Shown piece by piece: positions 6,562 to 11,081 of a stretch of 11,081 bases of DNA. The stretch is from positions 1 through 11,081 of the forward strand of contig CAYXZX010000089.1 in the NCBI GenBank assembly GCA_964469455.1. The letters are read 5' to 3'. The notes below the pieces were generated by a model. It saw nothing but the letters and a program-made list of their open reading frames with translations. It was not told the DNA's origin and did no database searches. This DNA comes from Fen-999 sp964469455. Lineage in GTDB: Bacteria; Pseudomonadota; Gammaproteobacteria; Burkholderiales; Rhodocyclaceae. Position 1 is the stretch's first letter. Every line of letters starts with the position of its first letter. The position numbers and the translations under genes are program-made.

Positions 6562-7605
6562 ATGCGACGCATTATATCCGCGCTGTTTACCTGCATTTCA
6601 ACCATGGCAAGCACGTGGGCGTTCGCGCAGGACGCCCGGCCGCTGGAGCTGGCCGCCGACGCGCCGGATCGTCACATCGTCGTCAAGGGCGATACGCTCT
6701 GGGGCATTTCCGCCAAGTTCCTCAAGGATCCCTACCGCTGGCCGGAAATCTGGCGCCTCAACGACGAGCAGATCCGCAATCCGCACCGCATCTATCCCGG
6801 CCAGGTGGTGGTGCTGGACCGCAGCGGCGGCGATCCCCAGCTCAAGCTCGGCACGCTGATCAAGGCGGAGCCGAAGATTTACTCGGACGCCGACAAGGAA
6901 GCGATTCCGGCAATTCCGCAGAACGTCATCGAGCCTTTCCTGACCCAGCCGCTGGTGGTCGAGGACGGCATGCTCGACAAGTCGCCGCGCATCGTCGCCA
7001 CCCAGGAAAACAGGGTCAATGTCGGTGCGGGCAACAATATCTACGCCCAGGGCATCGCCCGGCCAGCCGCCAAGCTCTGGCAGATCTACCGTCCCGGCCT
7101 GCCACTCAAGGATCCGGACACCGGTGAAGTTCTCGGGCGCGAAGCCATTTACCTCGGCACCGCGCGTCCCGTGCGGGACGGTGGCGAAGGCGAAGCGACG
7201 ACGCTGGAGGTCATCACTGCCAAGCTCGAAATTGGCCGTGGCGACAGCCTCGTGCCGGCCGCCCACCCGGAAGTCATCAGCTACGTGCCGCACGCGCCGA
7301 ACAAGCAGATCCAAGGGCGCATCATCAACATTTACGGCGGCGTCGGCGAAGCGGGACGTCATTCGATCGTCAGCCTTTCCCGTGGCAAAAGCGACGGGCT
7401 CGAGCAAGGCCACGTGCTGGCCATCTATCGGACGGGTTCGGTCGTCACCAATCGTTTCGAACCGGACAAGCCCGAGTCGATCCGCTTGCCCGACGAGCGC
7501 TTCGGTCTGCTGTTCGTGTTCCGCGTGTTCGAGCGTGTATCCTACGGGCTGATCATGGAAAGCTCTCGGCCGGTCTATCCCAGCGACACGATCCGCACGC
7601 CCTGA
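6562..7605 (+). CDS. Exported LysM-domain protein, probable peptidoglycan-binding
   Basis: A 347-residue protein with a signal peptide: basic MRR, hydrophobic core to residue 19, and a likely signal peptidase I site after AFA (20-22). One LysM domain follows (about 37-86), with HIVVKGDTLWGISAKFLKDP at its start and NPHRIYPGQVVVL at its end. It should bind peptidoglycan in the periplasm. Residues 90-347 have no motif I recognise. They look like a soluble, beta-rich region with ARPAAKLWQIYRPG, a segment GRIINIYGGVGEAGRHSIVSLSRG, and a C-terminus GLLFVFRVFERVSYGLIMESSRPV that suggests repeated beta units. There is no lipobox, no catalytic hydrolase motif and no later membrane segment. LysM proteins of this type commonly sit between def and dprA in betaproteobacteria. 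Its stop is 10 bp before dprA, so co-transcription is likely, but a role in DNA uptake is not established by sequence. Confidence 0.88.
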   Translation: MRRIISALFTCISTMASTWAFAQDARPLELAADAPDRHIVVKGDTLWGISAKFLKDPYRWPEIWRLNDEQIRNPHRIYPGQVVVLDRSGGDPQLKLGTLIKAEPKIYSDADKEAIPAIPQNVIEPFLTQPLVVEDGMLDKSPRIVATQENRVNVGAGNNIYAQGIARPAAKLWQIYRPGLPLKDPDTGEVLGREAIYLGTARPVRDGGEGEATTLEVITAKLEIGRGDSLVPAAHPEVISYVPHAPNKQIQGRIINIYGGVGEAGRHSIVSLSRGKSDGLEQGHVLAIYRTGSVVTNRFEPDKPESIRLPDERFGLLFVFRVFERVSYGLIMESSRPVYPSDTIRTP

Positions 7606-7615
7606 GTTCCCGGGC

Positions 7616-8716
7616 GTGACTGACGACGTCGCGTTGCGCGACTGGCTGCACCTGACCCTGATTCCCGGTGTCGGCGGTGAAAGCCGGCGCCAACTGCTCA
7701 AGGTTTTCGGCCTGCCCGAAGCGATCTTTGCCGCCAGTACCGGCGCGCTGCGCGAAGTGGTCGGCATGACCTTGGCCGAGCGCCTGCTCCGCCACGATTG
7801 CGAACGCGACATCGACGCCGCGATGGCGTGGGCCGCCGAGCCCGGCAACCATATCGTCACGCTGGCCGACGCCGCCTACCCGCAAGCATTGCTCGATACC
7901 GGCGATCCGCCAGTACTGACTTTCGCCAAGGGCCGGCTTGAACTGCTCAACCGGCCATCGCTGGCCATCGTCGGCAGCCGCAACGCCACGAAGCAGGGCG
8001 AGGGCAATGCCGAAGCCTTTGCCGCCACGCTGTCAGCCGCCGGATTGACCGTCATCAGCGGCCTGGCGCTGGGTATCGACGCCGCCGCGCATTGTGGTGC
8101 CCTCACCGGCCGCGGCTCGACGATAGCCGTCATCGGTACCGGCGCCGACCGCATCTATCCCTCCGGCAACGAGGCGCTGGCGCGCGCGATCGCCGAACAG
8201 GGCGTCGTGCTCAGCGAATTTCCGCTCGGCACACCGGCCGTGGCGGCCAACTTTCCGCGCCGCAACCGCATCATCGCCGGCATGAGCCGGGGCTGCCTGG
8301 TCGTCGAGGCGGCCGAGCGCAGCGGTTCGCTGATCACTGCCCGGCTGGCCGCCGAGGTCGGGCGCGATGTCTTCGCCATCCCCGGCTCGATCCACTCGCC
8401 ACTCTCGAAGGGCTGCCACAAGCTGATCAAGCAGGGTGCCAAACTGGTCGAGCGCGCCGAGGACATATTGGAGGAACTGCGCTGGGAATCCGTGGTGGCT
8501 GCCGCGCCCATCGCCGCGACGGCCCCGGCCGACCCGGAAGCCGCACGGCTGTTGGATGCAATGGGCTACGACCCTTGTCATCTCGACGCCCTGGCGGAAC
8601 GAACCCGCTTGACGGCGGATCAACTGCTTGCGATGCTGCTGCCGTTGGAACTGGAAGGCCATGTCGCCCCGCTGCCGGGCGGCCGCTACCAGCGCATCCC
8701 TCAACGCGCCCCCTGA
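7616..8716 (+). CDS. dprA: DNA processing protein DprA/Smf
   Basis: DprA binds incoming single-stranded DNA in the cytoplasm during natural transformation and loads RecA on it. Its homologue is present in many species not known to be competent. The 366 residues contain an N-terminal helical region (about 1-70, with LIPGVGGESRRQLLKVFG), the Rossmann-like DprA domain (about 80-288) and a C-terminal winged helix (about 310-360). Family motifs are all present: IVGSRNAT (118-125), ISGLALGIDAAAH (147-159), AVIGTGADRIYPSGN (171-185), FPRRNRIIAG (213-222) and SGSLITARLA (236-245). The Ala/Pro-rich linker 293-309 joins to the winged helix (LLDAMGYDPCHLDAL). The start is GTG, 10 bp after the LysM stop, with no strong ribosome site; coupling to upstream translation is plausible. 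smg follows after 20 bp. No competence pilus genes are in this window. Confidence 0.96.
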   Translation: MTDDVALRDWLHLTLIPGVGGESRRQLLKVFGLPEAIFAASTGALREVVGMTLAERLLRHDCERDIDAAMAWAAEPGNHIVTLADAAYPQALLDTGDPPVLTFAKGRLELLNRPSLAIVGSRNATKQGEGNAEAFAATLSAAGLTVISGLALGIDAAAHCGALTGRGSTIAVIGTGADRIYPSGNEALARAIAEQGVVLSEFPLGTPAVAANFPRRNRIIAGMSRGCLVVEAAERSGSLITARLAAEVGRDVFAIPGSIHSPLSKGCHKLIKQGAKLVERAEDILEELRWESVVAAAPIAATAPADPEAARLLDAMGYDPCHLDALAERTRLTADQLLAMLLPLELEGHVAPLPGGRYQRIPQRAP

Positions 8717-8736
8717 ACCACCGCAAGAGATTGATC

Positions 8737-9210
8737 ATGTTCGATATTCTGGTTTACGTGTTCGAGAACTACCTGCCCAGCGCCTGCCCGGAGCCGGGCG
8801 CCTTGGCGCGGAAACTCTCGGCGGTCGGCTTCGAGGAAGACGAAATTTCGGCGGCCTTGCAATGGCTGGCGGGGCTGGACGAGCTGCATCAGGGACAGCC
8901 TTTCCACCGCCTCCCCCTGGCGGGCGCGCAACGGTTCTTTGCCGATGCCGAGTTGGCCCGGCTCCCGGTCGACTGCCGCGGCTACCTCGTTTCGCTGGAG
9001 CAGGCCGGTGCCATCGACACCGAAACGCGCGAAATGATCGTCGAGCGCGCCATGGCCGTGGAAAGCCCCGACAATCCGGTGGTTTCGCTCGCCAGGTTCA
9101 AGGTCATCGTGCTGATGGTGATGTGGCGGCGCGAGCTCTCGCTGGACAATCTGGTCTTCGCCGACCTGCTGGACGAGGACGACGAGGACGATCCGCCGCT
9201 GATGCACTGA
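8737..9210 (+). CDS. smg: Smg family protein (DUF494), function unknown
   Basis: A 157-residue protein that begins MFDILVYVFENYL and matches the Smg/DUF494 family, whose genes commonly follow dprA in gamma- and betaproteobacteria. The biochemical role is not known to me. It is soluble and mostly helical. It has VGFEEDEISAALQWLAGL (29-46), GYLVSLEQAGAIDTETREMI (about 86-105) and the conserved LARFKVIVLMVMWRR (about 117-131). The very acidic tail LLDEDDEDD (about 144-152) may interact with a basic protein, but that is a guess. An AAGAGA ribosome site lies six bases before the ATG, and dprA ends 20 bp upstream, so the genes are probably one transcript. Confidence 0.93.
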   Translation: MFDILVYVFENYLPSACPEPGALARKLSAVGFEEDEISAALQWLAGLDELHQGQPFHRLPLAGAQRFFADAELARLPVDCRGYLVSLEQAGAIDTETREMIVERAMAVESPDNPVVSLARFKVIVLMVMWRRELSLDNLVFADLLDEDDEDDPPLMH

Positions 9211-9268
9211 CTTGCCAGCACCCGCGGACGGCGCTTATGATGCCGCGCTCCTCTTGGTCGCCCCCGCC

Positions 9269-11081
9269 ATGTCGAAACAACTGATCATCGCCGAGAAGCC
9301 TTCCGTCGCCCAGGACATCGCCCGGGCGCTGGGCGGGTTCACCCGTGAGGGCGACTACTTCGAGAGTGACGACTACGTGCTTTCCTCGGCCATAGGCCAT
9401 CTGCTCGAACTGGCGGTGCCCGAGGAATACGAGGTCAAGCGCGGCAAATGGACCTTCACCCACTTGCCGGTGATCCCGCCGCGTTTCACGCTCAACCCGA
9501 TCGACAAGACCGCCGACCGGCTGCGGCTGCTGACGCGGCTGATCAAGCGCAAGGACGTCACCGGCCTCGTGAATGCGTGCGACGCCGGGCGCGAGGGCGA
9601 ACTGATCTTCCGCTACGTCGTCCAGCACGCGCTGACCGAGAAGACCGCCAAGCCGATCCGCCGCCTGTGGCTGCAGTCGATGACCGCCAGCGCCATCCGC
9701 GACGGCTTCGCCCACCTGCGCAGCGACAAGGAAATGCTGCCGCTGGCCGACGCCGCGCGCTGCCGCTCGGAGGCCGACTGGCTGGTCGGCATCAACGGCA
9801 CGCGCGCCATGACCGCCTTCAACTCGCAGGAAGGCGGCTTCTACAAGACCACGGTCGGCCGCGTGCAGACGCCGACGCTGGCCATCCTGGTCGAGCGCGA
9901 GAGCCGCATCAAGGCCTTCGTGCCGCGCGACTACTGGGAAGTCGAAGGGGAATTCCAGGCCGTCGCCGGCACCTATCGCGGCCGCTGGTTCGACGAGAAG
10001 TTCAAGAAATCCGACGATGAGCATGCCAAGGCGGAACGGCTCTGGGAACAGGCCAAGGCCGAAGCGATCCGCAGCAAGTGCCTGGGCAAGCACGGCGACG
10101 TCACGGAAGAAAGCAAGCCCAAGACCGAACTGTCGCCGCTGCTGTTCGACCTGACCTCATTGCAGCGTGAAGCCAACGGCCGTTTCGGCTTTTCGGCGCG
10201 CAATACGCTGGCCATCGCCCAGGCCCTCTATGAGAAGCACAAGGCGCTGACCTACCCGCGGACCGATTCGCGCCACCTGCCCGAGGACTACCTCGGCACG
10301 GTCAAGGACACGCTGAAGACGCTGGGCGCCGCCTATGCGCGATTCGCGGCCGAGATCGCCAAGAACGGCTGGGTGCATCCCAACAAGCGCATCTTCAACA
10401 ACGCCAAGGTAAGCGATCACTTCGCCATCATCCCCACGGGCGCGGAGCCGAAGCACCTGACCGAGCCCGAACAGAAGATCTACGATCTGGTCACCAGGCG
10501 TTTCCTGGCCATCTTCTACCCGGCGGCCGAGTACAACGTCACGACGCGCATCACGCGCGTCGAGAAGGAAGCCTTCAAGACCGAGGGCAAGGTGCTGGTC
10601 ACCCCCGGCTGGCTGGCGGTTTACGGCAAGGAAGCGCAGACCGACGAAGAAAACCCGAACCTGCCGCCGCTGGAAAATAAGGAACGGGTCTGGGCCAAGG
10701 ATGTCGAGGTGAAGGCCAAGACGACCCAGCCGCCGGCGCGCTTCAACGAAGCGACGCTGCTGTCTGCCATGGAGGGCGCCGGCAAGCTGGTCGAGGACGA
10801 AGAACTGCGCGAGGCGATGTCCGAGCGCGGCCTCGGCACGCCGGCGACGCGGGCTGCCACCATCGAGGGTTTGATCGCCGAGGAATACGTGCATCGCAAC
10901 GGCCGCGAACTGCAACCGACGGCCAAGGCCTTCTCGCTGCTGTTCGCGCTCGACAAGCTCGGCATCGACGAAATCCGCTCGCCCGAGTTGACTGGCCTGT
11001 GGGAGTGGAAGCTCAAGGAAATGGAACACGGCCGCCTCGGCCGCGACGAATTCATGAAGCACATCACCGAGCAGACGCAGG
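9269..11081 (+). CDS. topB: DNA topoisomerase III, type IA (N-terminal 604 residues; 3' end outside window)
   Basis: A type IA topoisomerase that cuts and rejoins single strands and separates DNA intermediates during replication and recombination. The Toprim domain opens with LIIAEKPSVAQDIARAL (5-21), holding the catalytic Glu E9, and includes NACDAGREGELIF (102-114). GIGRVQTP-like VGRVQTPTLAILVERE (196-211) follows. The catalytic tyrosine is Y329 in KALTYPRTDSRHL. KVSDHFAIIPTG, PPARFNEATLLSAMEGAGK and GLGTPATRAATIEGLI are the downstream family motifs. The second acid of the usual DxDxE triad is Gly here (D105, G107, E109); I recall DAGREGE in other bacterial topoisomerase III enzymes, so activity is probably intact. 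Resemblance to E. coli TopB in order and motifs favours topB over topA. The ATG at 9269 gives the family's standard N-terminus. It begins 58 bp after smg, with no clear ribosome site. The C-terminal end is not visible. Confidence 0.95.
   Translation, partial: MSKQLIIAEKPSVAQDIARALGGFTREGDYFESDDYVLSSAIGHLLELAVPEEYEVKRGKWTFTHLPVIPPRFTLNPIDKTADRLRLLTRLIKRKDVTGLVNACDAGREGELIFRYVVQHALTEKTAKPIRRLWLQSMTASAIRDGFAHLRSDKEMLPLADAARCRSEADWLVGINGTRAMTAFNSQEGGFYKTTVGRVQTPTLAILVERESRIKAFVPRDYWEVEGEFQAVAGTYRGRWFDEKFKKSDDEHAKAERLWEQAKAEAIRSKCLGKHGDVTEESKPKTELSPLLFDLTSLQREANGRFGFSARNTLAIAQALYEKHKALTYPRTDSRHLPEDYLGTVKDTLKTLGAAYARFAAEIAKNGWVHPNKRIFNNAKVSDHFAIIPTGAEPKHLTEPEQKIYDLVTRRFLAIFYPAAEYNVTTRITRVEKEAFKTEGKVLVTPGWLAVYGKEAQTDEENPNLPPLENKERVWAKDVEVKAKTTQPPARFNEATLLSAMEGAGKLVEDEELREAMSERGLGTPATRAATIEGLIAEEYVHRNGRELQPTAKAFSLLFALDKLGIDEIRSPELTGLWEWKLKEMEHGRLGRDEFMKHITEQTQ

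Noticed and set aside
6598..7860. 420-codon minus-strand open frame opposite the LysM gene and dprA
   Set aside because: It crosses the boundary of two real plus-strand genes and has no recognisable domain. The real genes explain the codon pattern.
9211..9268. Promoter or small gene in the smg-topB gap
   Set aside because: 58 bases with no convincing -10/-35 pair. The ATGs near 9238-9242 are out of frame with topB and lead nowhere.
9104..11062. Minus-strand open frames opposite smg and topB
   Set aside because: topB motifs on the plus strand are unambiguous, and the antisense translations resemble no family.

Overview
The window looks like ordinary chromosome from a GC-rich betaproteobacterium. 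Protein style and gene order (def-fmt divergent from LysM-dprA-smg-topB, with a CysB-type regulator beside a sulfite reductase gene) suggest Rhodocyclales or a close relative. The taxonomic call is inference from remembered synteny and was not tested by a search. Coding density is very high. I see no tRNA, rRNA, CRISPR array, insertion sequence, integrase or attachment site.

Region 1 (1-2985) is a sulfur assimilation unit. A minus-strand pair runs from a TauE/SafE-type membrane exporter (1144-1938) into cysI, sulfite reductase hemoprotein (1-1115, 3' end beyond the window). A CysB-family LysR regulator (2044-2985) is transcribed divergently. The 105 bp between them is AT-rich, unlike its surroundings, and holds an inverted repeat TTATA-N10-TATAA that is the best operator candidate in the window.

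Region 2 (3003-6466, all minus strand) reads def, fmt, a FUSC-family membrane protein, then an AlkA-type DNA glycosylase. def and fmt overlap by four bases (GTGA) and handle the formyl group at the two ends of protein synthesis: Fmt formylates initiator Met-tRNA and Def removes the formyl group from new proteins. The last two genes are probably co-transcribed by position only. The start codons of the FUSC gene and alkA are uncertain.

Region 3 (6562-11081, plus strand) starts from a 95 bp divergent gap. It carries an exported LysM-domain protein, dprA (single-stranded DNA and RecA loader in DNA uptake), smg (DUF494) and topB (type IA topoisomerase III, cut by the window end). The gaps of 10, 20 and 58 bp suggest one operon.

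No undescribed system is evident. The points most worth a second look are the exporter/reductase/regulator arrangement with its operator candidate, the FUSC start region where a GTGA-coupled start lies in the wrong frame, and the long uncharacterised C-terminal part of the LysM protein.
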